A stretch of 64,000 nucleotides of DNA from an uncultured Chloroflexota bacterium (GCA_937876225.1 CALFIC010000198.1:1-64000); one strand, 5' to 3'. Positions 34,656 to 44,981 are shown, numbered from the stretch's first letter. Numbers and translations: made by a program. Notes: generated by a model from the sequence alone, not told the origin.

Positions 34656-35516
34656 TTAGAAGCCCAACCGATAGACACGCCGGGCATTGTCAACCCACAA
34701 TTTGCGTTTGGCTTTGTCGCTCAGTGACGCAGTCAAGGCATCAACCGTCTGCACCCATTCAGTATAATTGGTGGATTGCAACGATACCGGCCAGTCGCCA
34801 CCAAACATAACTCGGTCTTCGCCAAACACCGCAATGACATGATCCATATACGGCACTAAGTCTTCGGGTTGCCAAGCGGCATGATCGGCTTCGGTGGTCA
34901 TGCCACTGATTTTACAGACCACATTGGGTAATTTGGCCATTTCGGTCATTTGTTGGCGCCATGGATCAAGGCGATGCCCTTTGATGTCGGGTTTGGCCAC
35001 ATGATCGAGGATAAATTGTACCTGAGGGACTTTTTTGACGAGCTCGATAGCGGCAGCAAGTTGATGATGAAAAATACAAATATCGAAGCTCAAGCCGTAT
35101 TCGGCGAGTAATTCGACTCCCCGCACCACATTCGGACGGATAGCAAAATTGGCATCTGATTCGCCTTGAAACAAACGGCGCACCCCTTTGATGCGCGGGC
35201 CAATCGCCGTCAATGCCGAATAATACGCTCGCGTCTGTTCGCCAAATTCGACCGGTGCCGCAGCCACGATGCCTTTGAGTTTGGGCAGTTGGCGGGCCAC
35301 GGTGTTGATGTATTGGGCTTCGAGTAGGCTATATTGTGGTTCGACGGCAACTTCAACATAGACCATTGCTTCAACGGCAACGTCACGCGTATGATGGGTG
35401 AATTCTTCACCCATAAATCGGGCGTTAATAATCGTGTTGTTATCAAGCCACGACATTCGCAAATACTGCGGATCCCATAGATGCACATGTGTATCAACAA
35501 TCGCAAAATTCGGCAT
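34656..35516 (-). CDS. Amidohydrolase-family lactonase (fuconolactonase/rhamnonolactonase type, COG3618)
   Basis: A 286-residue metal-dependent hydrolase. The HxH metal motif is VDTHVHLWDP at the N-terminus, FILDHVAKPDI gives the central metal His, and VMFGGDWPVSL carries the catalytic Asp. This pattern marks the COG3618 sugar-lactonase group, including L-fuconolactonase and L-rhamnonolactonase. The L-fuconate dehydratase gene two genes upstream on the same strand fits: lactonase makes L-fuconate, the dehydratase uses it. The start is ATG 35516 with AAGGGG about 8 bases upstream; the frame to 35618 includes the promoter and is rejected. It has its own strong promoter. Confidence 0.83.
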   Translation of the reverse strand: MPNFAIVDTHVHLWDPQYLRMSWLDNNTIINARFMGEEFTHHTRDVAVEAMVYVEVAVEPQYSLLEAQYINTVARQLPKLKGIVAAAPVEFGEQTRAYYSALTAIGPRIKGVRRLFQGESDANFAIRPNVVRGVELLAEYGLSFDICIFHHQLAAAIELVKKVPQVQFILDHVAKPDIKGHRLDPWRQQMTEMAKLPNVVCKISGMTTEADHAAWQPEDLVPYMDHVIAVFGEDRVMFGGDWPVSLQSTNYTEWVQTVDALTASLSDKAKRKLWVDNARRVYRLGF

Positions 35517-35559
35517 ATTGTGCCCCTTAATTTTTTGTACAAACAGAACAGTATCGCCC

Positions 35560-35588
35560 ATCATAGCGATGGAAGAATCTATTGTCAA
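35560..35588 (-). promoter_or_regulatory. Consensus promoter of the lactonase gene
   Basis: On the minus strand a perfect TTGACA (35588-35583), a 17-base spacer and TATGAT (35565-35560). One of the best promoters in the window. Confidence 0.75.
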
Positions 35589-35678
35589 TACAAACTCAGA
35601 TAAACAACCCCTCGTCATTTCATCTTTATTATCGAAGATTTCAGCTGCCGATTGAGCGTAAAATATGACGAAAAGGTG

Positions 35679-37235
35679 TCATTTTGACACTTGACGTGGA
35701 CGCGCGAGCAACTGGGCTGCCATCATCACGACGACACACACAACAACCAACACCACCGCCAACGCCGCTGCCATAGCGTAATTTAGCGCACCAGGTCGCC
35801 CGAGTAAGCGTGCCAAAAACAGTGGGGCGGTAGGTGTATCGGGGCGACTAAGCAACAACGCCGCCGCAAAATCCCCCAGCGACACCGCAAAGGCAAACAA
35901 CCCTGCCGCCACTAGTGCGCGCCGGAGCAACGGGAGCGCCACACTCGACCATTGCCGCCATGGTGACGCACCAAGAGTCGCCGCCGCAATCATATACGTT
36001 GGCGCTAATTGATCCCGTGCTAGTGCCAATTGTCGACTCACCAATGGTAACGCCAACACTACATGCGCCATGATTATCAGCCAGCCTGATTGGAGTAATC
36101 CGAGTGGACCAAACCACAAAATATAACCTAGCCCCAACGTCACGCCACTCACTCCCAATGGAATCATCGCCACCCTGCGCCACCACCGATTGCCACTTGT
36201 AAATCCCCAGCTCATCGTGACCGTTACCAGTGCAACCACCAACGCAATCCAAAGCGAGCGCCATACTGCCGCGAGCGGCGACACAAATAGACCACTCCCG
36301 CGCACAGGGGACGCCAAGGCACGATACGCATGGCTCCAATCATCAGGCAGCCACGCCCGCGCCACCAGCAACCCAAACGGCCCTGCAAATATTCCCACGG
36401 TCACTAACAGACATCCACCCGCCACCCACCGACTCCACCCCCACGATATTTGCCGTGGCAGTTGGATTTGCGCATCAAGCGGAATCCGGCGTTGCACACG
36501 ATCAGCCACCCACACCAGTACCATGCTCATCAACAATTGCCATACCGCCAGCGTCGCTGCGATATCGAGGCGCAAAAATTGACTCGTCTGCCGCCAAATC
36601 TCGACTTCGAGCGAGGGTACTCGACTCCCCCCCAATAACAACACTACCCCAAAGCTCCCAAAACAATACAAAAAAACCAACAACATGCCTGCCAACAAGG
36701 CCGGCCAAAGCAGTGGCAATACAATCGTGATAAAGCGACGCCACGGCGATGCCCCCAACGTCATGGAGGCTGCTGCATAGCGCCCTGCAATCCCTTGCCA
36801 CGCATCTACAATCAAGCGCACCAACACCCCACTGTTGTACCAGACATGCGCCATCACAACGACGGCTAATCCTTGGGGAACTTCAAGTCCGAGTACAGTG
36901 GCACACCATGTGTGGGGGGCACACAAGGTGGTCAACATGGTGGCGGCGACTGGCGTCGGGATGACAAACGGCACACTGACCGCCAGCCATGTGCACGTCG
37001 CCAACAGCCCGGGGCGACGCACCATCGCCCACGCAATCGGCAACGCACAGATGATGGCCACGAGTGTCGATAGCAATGCTTGACCAAACGTCGCACCACC
37101 AATTTGGAGCATACGGGTAATGATTGCGCCATCAAGCCATGTCACGCCACGCCACCATACCGTCAGCAACGGCATCATGACGCCAACGATTACGCCAACA
37201 AAGACCAGACTACGCCCAAACCACGACCATCGCAT
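35679..37235 (-). CDS. ABC transporter permease with two fused membrane domains, no adjacent partner
   Basis: A 518-residue permease with about 12 predicted helices, formed by two BPD_transp_1 units as in ThiP/FbpB-type importers. Each half carries an EAA loop: ASMTLGASPWRRFITIVLP near residue 156 and AAATLGASPWRQWSSVALP near residue 421. No ATPase or binding-protein gene lies next to it. It starts 6 bases after the L-fuconate dehydratase stop, at the distal end of a long operon. It might use a remote ATPase, such as the one at 8864-9913, but this is speculation. Substrate unknown (thiamine, iron or polyamine-type by family). Confidence 0.82.
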   Translation of the reverse strand: MRWSWFGRSLVFVGVIVGVMMPLLTVWWRGVTWLDGAIITRMLQIGGATFGQALLSTLVAIICALPIAWAMVRRPGLLATCTWLAVSVPFVIPTPVAATMLTTLCAPHTWCATVLGLEVPQGLAVVVMAHVWYNSGVLVRLIVDAWQGIAGRYAAASMTLGASPWRRFITIVLPLLWPALLAGMLLVFLYCFGSFGVVLLLGGSRVPSLEVEIWRQTSQFLRLDIAATLAVWQLLMSMVLVWVADRVQRRIPLDAQIQLPRQISWGWSRWVAGGCLLVTVGIFAGPFGLLVARAWLPDDWSHAYRALASPVRGSGLFVSPLAAVWRSLWIALVVALVTVTMSWGFTSGNRWWRRVAMIPLGVSGVTLGLGYILWFGPLGLLQSGWLIIMAHVVLALPLVSRQLALARDQLAPTYMIAAATLGASPWRQWSSVALPLLRRALVAAGLFAFAVSLGDFAAALLLSRPDTPTAPLFLARLLGRPGALNYAMAAALAVVLVVVCVVVMMAAQLLARPRQVSK

Positions 37236-37241
37236 CGTCAG

Positions 37242-38558
37242 CTACTTCCCACGAGCCAGATTTTGCCAAATGGGGCCATCGGGGTAACGATACGCTTCGC
37301 GCGTCGCAGCTTTCATTTCGATGCTATAGCCCGGTAATTGGGGTGGCATATAGTGGGCATTGTGAATCACACACGGATCCACGAAGTGTTCGTGCAAATG
37401 GTCAACGTATTCGATGACTCGTCCACTCGTACTCCCCGTCACCGCCACAAAATCAAACAGTGATAGATGTTGGACATACTCACACAAGCCGACACCACCC
37501 GCATGTGGACAGACCGGCACACCGAATTTGGCCGCCATCAAAATAATCGCCAATACTTCGTTGACGCCACCCACGCGACAGGCATCGATTTGACAAAATG
37601 AAATCGCATTGGCTTGGAGGAGTTGTTTGAACATAATCCGGTTTTGGACATGCTCACCCGTCGCCACTCCAATCGGGGCCACGCCACGCGCAATGGCCGC
37701 ATGACCAAGCACGTCATCCGGGCTGGTCGGTTCTTCGATCCATAATGGATTGAATGGTTTGAGATGCTCCATCCACTCAATGGCTTGGGGGACATCCCAG
37801 ACTTGATTGGCATCGACCATCAAAAACCGCTCGGGGCCAATCACGTCGCGAATCACGCCGGCACGGCGCACATCCGAGGCAATGTCAATCCCCACTTTCA
37901 TTTTGATATGGGTAAAACCAGCCGCAATTGCTTCGCGACACAGTTGCCGCACTTTATCATCGCTATAACCAATCCACCCAGCCGACGTAGTATAGGCGGG
38001 GTAGCCTTGAGCTTGCATAGTCGCAATGCGGGCTGCTTTGTGGGGTACTGATTTTTCGAGGATAGCAAGCGCTTCGGTAGGGGTCAGCGCATCAGTAATA
38101 TAACGGAACGGGATACACCGGACGAGCTCTGCCGGCGTCATATCGGCCAACAAGCGCCACAACGGTTTGCCTTCGGCCCGGGCATACAAATCCCAGACGG
38201 CATTGACGACGGCGGCCACTGCCAAGTGGACGACTCCTTTTTCGGGACCGACCCAACGCAGCTGGCTATCACCCACCATCTCATACCAAAACGCTCCGAG
38301 GTCAGCGGTAATCGACGCCAAATCACGCCCTACCAAACGCTCAGCCAGTTTTTGGGCAGCAGCCACACACCACTCGTTGCCCCGCCCAATGGTAAAGGTC
38401 AATCCGTGCCCCACCAATTCAGGATGATTGGTATGCAACATGACATAGGCTGCCGAATAATCGGGATCGCGATTCATGGCATCAGAACCATCGAGGTTCA
38501 AGGATGTGGGGAAACGGATATCGAACGTCTCGACCTTGGTAATCACAATTGTCGTCAT
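37242..38558 (-). CDS. L-fuconate dehydratase (enolase superfamily)
   Basis: A 438-residue enolase-superfamily acid-sugar dehydratase. The N-terminal pattern [20 protein letters not shown] is characteristic of L-fuconate dehydratase and its human relative ENOSF1. The barrel shows the catalytic Lys in HIKMKVG (about residue 219), metal ligands in [19 protein letters not shown] and [10 protein letters not shown], and a [17 protein letters not shown] segment with the general-base His. It converts L-fuconate to 2-keto-3-deoxy-L-fuconate. The ATG at 38558 has GAGGAAT 2-3 bases before it. It is 12 bases from the CocE-like stop. Together with the nearby lactonase it indicates deoxysugar breakdown. 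Confidence 0.9.
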   Translation of the reverse strand: MTTIVITKVETFDIRFPTSLNLDGSDAMNRDPDYSAAYVMLHTNHPELVGHGLTFTIGRGNEWCVAAAQKLAERLVGRDLASITADLGAFWYEMVGDSQLRWVGPEKGVVHLAVAAVVNAVWDLYARAEGKPLWRLLADMTPAELVRCIPFRYITDALTPTEALAILEKSVPHKAARIATMQAQGYPAYTTSAGWIGYSDDKVRQLCREAIAAGFTHIKMKVGIDIASDVRRAGVIRDVIGPERFLMVDANQVWDVPQAIEWMEHLKPFNPLWIEEPTSPDDVLGHAAIARGVAPIGVATGEHVQNRIMFKQLLQANAISFCQIDACRVGGVNEVLAIILMAAKFGVPVCPHAGGVGLCEYVQHLSLFDFVAVTGSTSGRVIEYVDHLHEHFVDPCVIHNAHYMPPQLPGYSIEMKAATREAYRYPDGPIWQNLARGK

Positions 38559-38570
38559 ATATTCCTCGTA

Positions 38571-40559
38571 TTAGATACCATCACGGCGGATGCGCTTGCT
38601 CCGCTCGGTTTCGACTTGCAACACGTCGCCTTCATAGGCCCGAATTTGATTGGTCACGATAAAGTGGGTAGCATCACACCGCACCTCACTCCAGGTTTCG
38701 ACCCGTGTTTGCCAGGTGCCACGCCCCACACAAATCGTGTGTTCGCTGACAGTGCGGGCACTCAGTGGGTCGGTCACATCGATAAAGTAGCGATCCGCCG
38801 CACGGTGATCATACGTCAAGCCATCAACGAGTTGAAAGGCGCCATGATCATTTTCGTCATGCAATGCCCATACCTGGCTGATTTGATCATATTGTTCATA
38901 GCGTTGCCGTTGATCGGGGCGAAGCTGCGTCACCCCCACTTCAGGAGTCATTGCCGGCGGCGCAAATTGCCCTGCCATTGCGTCAGCTGATTGTGGCGTA
39001 CGCACGGGTAATTCGAGGTGCGACTGCGCTGGGTCAATCGTAAGTGTCACCAGTACCGGTGACGGCCAAGCATGCGGCCAATACGACGGACTCACTGCCA
39101 CGCGCCAATGATGCCCCGCCGGCAAACAATGCCCCGCGGCATTGAGTATCACCGTGACCGTCTCGAAATGTCCCGGCTGCATCGCAATCGGCACCTCATG
39201 CCCAGCGCGGTGGGTCAAATTGAGCAAACCGCGACTCACCAATAGTGAGCGCCCATCGGGAGCCACATCACACAAGCGTACCACCAGCATCGCCTGAGGC
39301 TGGTCACTTGCGACCCGCAATGTAACCCGTGGGAAGCCTAGTATCGTCTGGTCAATATCTGTCGTCACCAAATCAGCACACCACGACCGGCCATCTTCAC
39401 CCCGTTGGTCGGGTGGGTAATCACCCGGGATGGCATACGAGCACCACATCCCTGCATCGGCGCCACTGCGCAAATCGGTCCCCACATGCATCACGGACTG
39501 ATTAGGGCCAAGCACATATTGGGCGTATTGCTGCGTCGGGTTCGGCCACACCGCGTCACCCACCCACTGGCCTGGTCGATTGTCATACCACGCAGCAGGA
39601 TTGACCCAGTCTTGGATGTAACTGGTCAACATGGGACCATCCATGATATCGGTGGGCACGTCATTTAACCAATGCTGCCACCACTTGATTGCTTCGGCTT
39701 GGAAGCCAATCGCCGGTCCCGGCGACCCCGCCTCGGGGTATTTGTGAGCCCACGGCCCCACCAGGCCCTTACGCGGGACGGTGAGTCCGGCCAACAAGCG
39801 AAACACGGCGTTGGTATAGCCATCAGCCCAGCCACCGACCGCATACACGGGGCAGGTGATTTGGCGGAAATCTTCATTCACCGAACCTTGTTGCCAAAAC
39901 GCGTCACGGCGTTGATGTACCAACCACGTTTCGATGTAGGCCGGGGTTTCTTGGATGCGTGACAGCCACATTTCCTTCCATTGATCCCCCACTACCGCTG
40001 GATCAGCCGGGCGACTATTGAACGCCAGCATCACCGAGGCCCACGGCAACATGTCGACTGCCAGCAAACAGCCCCCCATGTAATGCACGTCATCGGCATA
40101 GCGGTCATCCGTCGAGCAGACCGTAATAATCGCTTTGAGAGCAGGAGGACGGCGAGCAGCCACTTGCAAGGCATTGAATCCCCCCCACGAAATACCAAAC
40201 ATACCCACATTGCCGTTGCACCATGGTTGTTGGGCCAGCCAGGCAATTACTTCGCAGGCATCGAGTTGTTCTTGGGGCAAATATTCGTCATACAAAATCC
40301 CATCCGAATCGCCGCTCCCACGCATATCGACCCGTACCGCCGCCAAGCCATGCGCGGCCAGGTATGGATGGCGAATCATGTCGCGACGCACGGTGCCATC
40401 ATTGCGGCGGTAGGGTAGATATTCGAGTACCGCAGGAATCGGCGCCGTTGTGTGTTTTGGCATATAGATACGAGCCGCCAACCGTGAGCCATCAGACAAC
40501 GGGATCCAGACGGGGTCTAGGCAAGTGACATTATTCAGGAGGTCGGGATGTTCATTCAT
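38571..40559 (-). CDS. CocE/NonD family hydrolase (X-Pro dipeptidyl-peptidase S15-like)
   Basis: A 662-residue alpha/beta hydrolase. The catalytic Ser lies in GMFGISWGGFNAL (about residue 153), the acid region is VYAVGGWADGYTN and the His is in GPWAHKYPE. After about residue 380 a jelly-roll C-terminal domain (X-Pro dipeptidyl-peptidase C-terminal type) follows. Relatives include cocaine esterase and glutaryl-7-ACA acylase, so an ester or amide substrate is expected. The start is ATG 40559 with GAGGCGG about 5 bases upstream; it overlaps the amine oxidase gene by 8 bases, so translation is coupled. No signal peptide is evident. Confidence 0.85.
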   Translation of the reverse strand: MNEHPDLLNNVTCLDPVWIPLSDGSRLAARIYMPKHTTAPIPAVLEYLPYRRNDGTVRRDMIRHPYLAAHGLAAVRVDMRGSGDSDGILYDEYLPQEQLDACEVIAWLAQQPWCNGNVGMFGISWGGFNALQVAARRPPALKAIITVCSTDDRYADDVHYMGGCLLAVDMLPWASVMLAFNSRPADPAVVGDQWKEMWLSRIQETPAYIETWLVHQRRDAFWQQGSVNEDFRQITCPVYAVGGWADGYTNAVFRLLAGLTVPRKGLVGPWAHKYPEAGSPGPAIGFQAEAIKWWQHWLNDVPTDIMDGPMLTSYIQDWVNPAAWYDNRPGQWVGDAVWPNPTQQYAQYVLGPNQSVMHVGTDLRSGADAGMWCSYAIPGDYPPDQRGEDGRSWCADLVTTDIDQTILGFPRVTLRVASDQPQAMLVVRLCDVAPDGRSLLVSRGLLNLTHRAGHEVPIAMQPGHFETVTVILNAAGHCLPAGHHWRVAVSPSYWPHAWPSPVLVTLTIDPAQSHLELPVRTPQSADAMAGQFAPPAMTPEVGVTQLRPDQRQRYEQYDQISQVWALHDENDHGAFQLVDGLTYDHRAADRYFIDVTDPLSARTVSEHTICVGRGTWQTRVETWSEVRCDATHFIVTNQIRAYEGDVLQVETERSKRIRRDGI

Positions 40560-41802
40560 ACGCCGCCTCGATCTCATCTACCGCCCGCCAGCCACTACTT
40601 ATCGCGCCATGCACACTCGCCGCATGCCCATCCACGGCAGTGGCTTCACCGGCAAAATGCACACGCCCATGCGGCGCCGCCAAGGCGGGGCGGAGCCCAT
40701 GCGCACCCACTGGCACCGAGCTATAGGCACCGAGGCTCCACGGGTCGACGCTCCAGTTAATCATGCGCCACCCTACGAGTTGTTCACGGACGACGTCACC
40801 AAAAACCTCGGTGAGCAAATCGAGACAGGTACCCAATGGGTCAACGACTGCGCCGATATGTGCCGCCCGTGGTCCCGTAAAAAATCCCATCAGATACGGT
40901 GCATCTGTGGCTGCTGTCCACCATACTGGGGCAGGGTCGACGAGACTAAAAAAACTAGCCGTATCATCCCAAAAACGTTCCCGGAAGCGCAAGGCGATTT
41001 TGACAGCCCCATGCATATCAATCTGGCGAATCGCATGGAGTTTGGCCGCAGGCAGCGGTGGCTGAAATGCGATTGCGCCTGTTTTGAGTAACGCTAACGG
41101 AATCGTCACAATTACGCGCGTGGCAGTCAATACTTCTCCATTCGCCAACATTACCCTACAGTGGTCATCGCCATCATGAATGGCAGTCACCACACTTTTC
41201 ATACGGATTTGCAACGCCTGAGCCAATGCCGCCACAATCGGCGCATATCCACCCACAATATGATGGTCATTGCCCCCCAAATGCTCACCCTGCACAATAT
41301 CTGCTTGCATGGCATGAATACTTGCGAGTTCGGGAGTCGTCGCCGCACTATGCGCTAACCGGATATCAGCCAAATGACGTGCCAAACCATGATAATCGTT
41401 GTCATCCAGCCATTGGGCAAAACTGATATCGGGACCTTCGTAGGTGGCAATCTGCGCTTCGATGGTGGCCAGTGGGGGCAAAGTCACATCATTCGCAAAC
41501 AACGTCAAGGCATCTTGCAACTGTGCGTGATGCCAAATCCGTCGCCCGTCCCAGCGCCCAGCAATCGTGGTGGCTAGTCCCAGTTGGCGCACAAATTGCC
41601 ATGTCGACACCTCGTCACCATGAATGAATTCGGCGCCGAGTTCGATAGCATAGGCAGGGTCACTCGCATCACTCCAAACCCGCCCACCGATGCGGTCACG
41701 CGCTTCACACACCAGCACGTTGCGGCCAGCATCATGCAAACGACGGGCTGCAGCCAACCCGGCTACGCCCGCCCCAATCACAATCACATCATATGTTGTC
41801 AT
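40552..41802 (-). CDS. Flavin-containing amine oxidase
   Basis: A 416-residue FAD amine oxidase of the monoamine/polyamine oxidase type. The FAD fold is DVIVIGAGVAGLAAARRL followed by EARDRIGGRVWS; IELGAEFIHGDEVSTW resembles plant polyamine oxidases (GAEWIHG). The C-terminal FAD motif is VHFAGEATAVDGHAASVHGA. No Cys for a covalent flavin is seen near the C-terminus, so FAD is likely non-covalent. Translation overlaps the CocE-like gene, and only 3 bases separate it from meaB upstream. It probably oxidises a biogenic amine or polyamine in the cytoplasm. Confidence 0.88.
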   Translation of the reverse strand: MTTYDVIVIGAGVAGLAAARRLHDAGRNVLVCEARDRIGGRVWSDASDPAYAIELGAEFIHGDEVSTWQFVRQLGLATTIAGRWDGRRIWHHAQLQDALTLFANDVTLPPLATIEAQIATYEGPDISFAQWLDDNDYHGLARHLADIRLAHSAATTPELASIHAMQADIVQGEHLGGNDHHIVGGYAPIVAALAQALQIRMKSVVTAIHDGDDHCRVMLANGEVLTATRVIVTIPLALLKTGAIAFQPPLPAAKLHAIRQIDMHGAVKIALRFRERFWDDTASFFSLVDPAPVWWTAATDAPYLMGFFTGPRAAHIGAVVDPLGTCLDLLTEVFGDVVREQLVGWRMINWSVDPWSLGAYSSVPVGAHGLRPALAAPHGRVHFAGEATAVDGHAASVHGAISSGWRAVDEIEAAYE

Positions 41803-41805
41803 GGT

Positions 41806-42759
41806 CTACTCCTTTGTAAAACCATTCGCCACAAATTCTTCAAGGAGCTGCCGCGCCACCACATCGCTATCATGTTGCCCGAGTTGTGCCAGCGCCACCG
41901 ACCACCCCGGGAGCTGCTGAATAGCATCGCGTAACTGCGCATCGAGTGCGCGTTGTAACGACAATAAGTGCCGGCGTTGTTGCCGCCAAGTGGGAGGATG
42001 GGTCTGCAACCACTCGGCATGTGTCAACAATGCATCAACTAACTCAGCCACGCCGGTGTGTTGCACTGCCGATACCGGCAACACGGGCACCGACCAGACA
42101 TCGTCTGTTGCCATCTGCATGCGAATCAAGGCACGAAGTTGTTGGAGCGTTGCCGGGGCATCTGGGCGATCGCTTTTGCTGACCACAATCACATCTGCCA
42201 CTTCGAGCAAGCCTGCTTTGATTGATTGCACCTCGTCACCCATCCCGGGGGCTTCGACGAGCAGCACGGTGTCTGCCACATCGACCACTGCCACATCGCT
42301 TTGGCCAGCACCCACCGTCTCGAGCAACACCATCCCAAAGCCAGCAGCCCGCATCAGCATCGCCGCATCGAGGGTGGTAGCCGCAAGTCCCCCGTATTGC
42401 CCCCGATTAGCCATACTACGAATAAACACGCCACTATCGCCGGCCAAATCATACATACGGATGCGATCGCCGAGCAACGATCCACCACTCAGTGGCGACG
42501 ACGGGTCAACGGCAATAATCCCCACTTGCATGCCACGCTGACGCAGTTCTTGGGTAATCACGGTGGTGAGACTCGATTTACCGGCGCCAGGCGCCCCCGT
42601 AATCCCGACCAACGAGCCAACCCCATATCCAGACAACGCCTGGCGCAACCGACGGACCGGCGCGCCCCCGCGGTCAATCAACGTCAAGGCGCGCGCCAAG
42701 GCGCGACGATCACCACGGCGCACATCTGTCGCTAATTGTGACACCGTGGCATCGCTCAT
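41806..42759 (-). CDS. meaB: MeaB-type GTPase, methylmalonyl-CoA mutase chaperone
   Basis: A 317-residue G3E-family GTPase that loads and protects the B12 cofactor of methylmalonyl-CoA mutase. The P-loop is [14 protein letters not shown], the metal/base motifs are [11 protein letters not shown] and [14 protein letters not shown], the switch region is [15 protein letters not shown], and specificity lies in VSKSDRPDA. The start overlaps the stop of the upstream B12-binding subunit gene by 4 bases, a clear functional pairing. The large catalytic mutase subunit is not in this window. Confidence 0.93.
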   Translation of the reverse strand: MSDATVSQLATDVRRGDRRALARALTLIDRGGAPVRRLRQALSGYGVGSLVGITGAPGAGKSSLTTVITQELRQRGMQVGIIAVDPSSPLSGGSLLGDRIRMYDLAGDSGVFIRSMANRGQYGGLAATTLDAAMLMRAAGFGMVLLETVGAGQSDVAVVDVADTVLLVEAPGMGDEVQSIKAGLLEVADVIVVSKSDRPDAPATLQQLRALIRMQMATDDVWSVPVLPVSAVQHTGVAELVDALLTHAEWLQTHPPTWRQQRRHLLSLQRALDAQLRDAIQQLPGWSVALAQLGQHDSDVVARQLLEEFVANGFTKE

Positions 42760-43172
42760 GATGTTGCTCGCCGCGCAGCAACGGTAGTCCGGATAAAGGC
42801 CACGATTTCGTCGGTATTGGTGCCAGGACCATAGATAGCATCGATACCGTGTTGACTCGTCAGTACGGCACTATCTTCGGCAGGGATAATCCCGCCGGCA
42901 ATAATCACACAATGCCCTAAGCCTGCATCACGAAGTTGCGTGGCCACCTTGGGCAACAAGGTCATGTGCGCGCCCGACAAAATCGACAGCCCTACCACTT
43001 CGACATCTTCTTGCAAAGCCGCTTCGACAATCATGTGGGGAGTCTGGCCGATACCGGTATAAATCACATCCATCCCGGCATCACGCAGGGCACGGGCGAT
43101 AACTTTCGCGCCACGGTCATGGCCATCGAGCCCCGGTTTGGCAACCAATACACGAATAGGGGTATCACTCAT
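42756..43172 (-). CDS. Methylmalonyl-CoA mutase, B12-binding small subunit
   Basis: A 138-residue cobalamin-binding protein. The diagnostic DxHxxG motif is [16 protein letters not shown] near residue 15 (the His ligates cobalt), with downstream [12 protein letters not shown] and [12 protein letters not shown]. It corresponds to the separate C-terminal subunit of split methylmalonyl-CoA mutases, as found in archaea and Chloroflexota. It overlaps both neighbours: tyrA by 4 bases and meaB by 4 bases. In Chloroflexota the mutase serves the 3-hydroxypropionate bicycle (methylmalonyl-CoA to succinyl-CoA) and propionate metabolism. Confidence 0.92.
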   Translation of the reverse strand: MSDTPIRVLVAKPGLDGHDRGAKVIARALRDAGMDVIYTGIGQTPHMIVEAALQEDVEVVGLSILSGAHMTLLPKVATQLRDAGLGHCVIIAGGIIPAEDSAVLTSQHGIDAIYGPGTNTDEIVAFIRTTVAARRATS

Positions 43173-44140
43173 TTGCGACCTCCAGCGCGCTTGCCAAACA
43201 ACGATGGGCGTTGCACTTGATCGACGCCCATATCTTCGTATTCGGCTTCACCTGGGCGCATGCCCGGCTTTTGGGTGAGCCATTCTTCACGGAGTTTGTG
43301 CGCATCTACAAAAAACTGCATAATTGCGGCTTCATCCCCCGCAATGATTTTTTCTTTGAGGGTATTGAGTTCGACTGTCGTATCGTCGATCCAACGCGTC
43401 AGCGCATCACGATTTGTCATGACAATATCGCGGTGCATGGTCACATCACCAGAGGCGAGCCGCGTCATATCGCGGAAGCCAGTGGCAGCCAGTGCGCCCA
43501 TTTCGCGACCGGCCGCCGTCCCCACCGTCGTTTTGACAATTGTCGCTGCCAACACAAACGGCAAATGCGAAATTCCGGCCACATAGGCATCATGTTCGAC
43601 GGGATCAATAAAATAAACTTTGGCGCCAATCCGTTCAACCACGGCTTCGCACAGATTGATAGCGTCACCGGGGGTGGTGTTCGTGGGGCACAAACAATAG
43701 ACCGCATCTTTAAACAAATCGCTGGTGGCTGCTTTGGGACCACTTTTTTCACGACCAGCCATCGGATGACCACCAATAAATGAATTGGCTGCTGGCAATA
43801 ATTCACGAGCCCATTCACCCACCATCGCCTTGGTACTCGTCACATCAGTCACTACCGTACCCGCACCGAGATGTGGTGCAAGTGATTGCAAAGCAGATCG
43901 CATTGCTTGGGCAGGTACCGCCAATACCACCAAATGAGCTCCGGCGACCGCTTCGGCAACCGTATTGGCTACCTTATCAATCGCTAGTCGCCCACGTGCT
44001 TCCTTGGTATTGGCAACGTTTGCATCATAGCCAATCACTTCCAATTCACCCATGGGGTCTTTTTTGCTGTCGGCAGCACGTAACGCCATCCCTAACGATG
44101 ATCCTATCAACCCCATGCCGATAATAGCAATTCGAATCAT
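43169..44140 (-). CDS. tyrA: Prephenate dehydrogenase-family protein
   Basis: A 323-residue NAD(P)-dependent dehydrogenase of the TyrA family (prephenate or arogenate to a tyrosine precursor). The Rossmann motif is [14 protein letters not shown], then [15 protein letters not shown] (substrate loop), [20 protein letters not shown] (catalytic His region) and [14 protein letters not shown]. The C-terminus is short, without an ACT domain, so feedback control by tyrosine through ACT is not expected. The stop overlaps the mutase B12-subunit start (ATGA). It is unexpected to find it leading an acyl-CoA/amine operon. Confidence 0.93.
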   Translation of the reverse strand: MIRIAIIGMGLIGSSLGMALRAADSKKDPMGELEVIGYDANVANTKEARGRLAIDKVANTVAEAVAGAHLVVLAVPAQAMRSALQSLAPHLGAGTVVTDVTSTKAMVGEWARELLPAANSFIGGHPMAGREKSGPKAATSDLFKDAVYCLCPTNTTPGDAINLCEAVVERIGAKVYFIDPVEHDAYVAGISHLPFVLAATIVKTTVGTAAGREMGALAATGFRDMTRLASGDVTMHRDIVMTNRDALTRWIDDTTVELNTLKEKIIAGDEAAIMQFFVDAHKLREEWLTQKPGMRPGEAEYEDMGVDQVQRPSLFGKRAGGRK

Positions 44141-44162
44141 GATTTACTCCTTCATTGCAGCC

Positions 44163-44816
44163 TTAACGTGTGGCTGGGGGCTCGATAAACGACAAAAATA
44201 ATACTTCGGCAATCACAATCATCAATATCCATGGGATAACTAATAACGGTGTGAATGCATGTAATCCAAATAAGCCAAACAATCCCACGACCATTAACCC
44301 AATCTCACGCGCTTGGCGCCACGCCCGACGCACATCATAGCGCCGTGCCCGTTGCCGAAACGCTAACTGGCCAATGACATACGTTATCGGCACACACAAT
44401 GTTGACAACACCCAATACAATGCCATACTCACCAATAAATAGACGGGCACATCGGGCAACCACAACAGTGAATTTGTTGGCGTGGGCACATACAATATAA
44501 TCTGTACTGCCAAAAACAACCCCAACACACCGCGCATCGCTACCCCTCGTGCCCGAAAGTAGTATTCCATCGGGACATAGGTCAACATGCCAACAATCAC
44601 CGAAACACCCACAAGAAAGAATTGTTTGGCGCGATCATCTACCGGCCATACCCCATTAAATATAATTGCACCCAACCCGAGCCACGCAAACCCCGCCAAT
44701 ACAAACCATATCAATATTTGGGTACGCGACACACCTTCTTGGGTCACCACAGTGACTGGTGCAGGGGTATTTCGCGGTGGAGTTATCCGGGTACGTGTGC
44801 GGGTCATCGCATCCAT
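44163..44816 (-). CDS. Hypothetical polytopic membrane protein
   Basis: A protein of about 217 residues with a basic, Thr/Arg/Pro-rich N-terminus (MTRTRTRITPPRNTPAPVTV) and about five hydrophobic segments from residue ~35 on; a second cluster of positive charges (RQRARRYDVRRAWRQ) precedes the last two. I do not recognise the family. The start is uncertain: ATG 44816 and ATG 44807 are both possible, and the frame reaches 44852; no strong ribosome site decides. It lies 22 bases upstream of tyrA and may be the first gene of the operon. Confidence 0.65.
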   Translation of the reverse strand: MDAMTRTRTRITPPRNTPAPVTVVTQEGVSRTQILIWFVLAGFAWLGLGAIIFNGVWPVDDRAKQFFLVGVSVIVGMLTYVPMEYYFRARGVAMRGVLGLFLAVQIILYVPTPTNSLLWLPDVPVYLLVSMALYWVLSTLCVPITYVIGQLAFRQRARRYDVRRAWRQAREIGLMVVGLFGLFGLHAFTPLLVIPWILMIVIAEVLFLSFIEPPATR

Positions 44817-44975
44817 CCATTCAACACCACTGTAGCTGCTCCGACATCGCACCTACATGCACTTATTTTCAGTATATCTGATTTTACAACAATACCAACG
44901 CTAATCCACCATATCACGCATAAAAAAAATTCCACTATACACTATTTCAATAAATATCAAATAAAAAAATACCGC

Positions 44976-44981
44976 TATAAT
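44976..44981 (+). promoter_or_regulatory. -10 box of the Gfo/Idh/MocA gene
   Basis: TATAAT in the context ACCGCTATAATTTTG, 31 bases before the ATG at 45013, in an AT-rich gap. No good -35. Confidence 0.4.
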
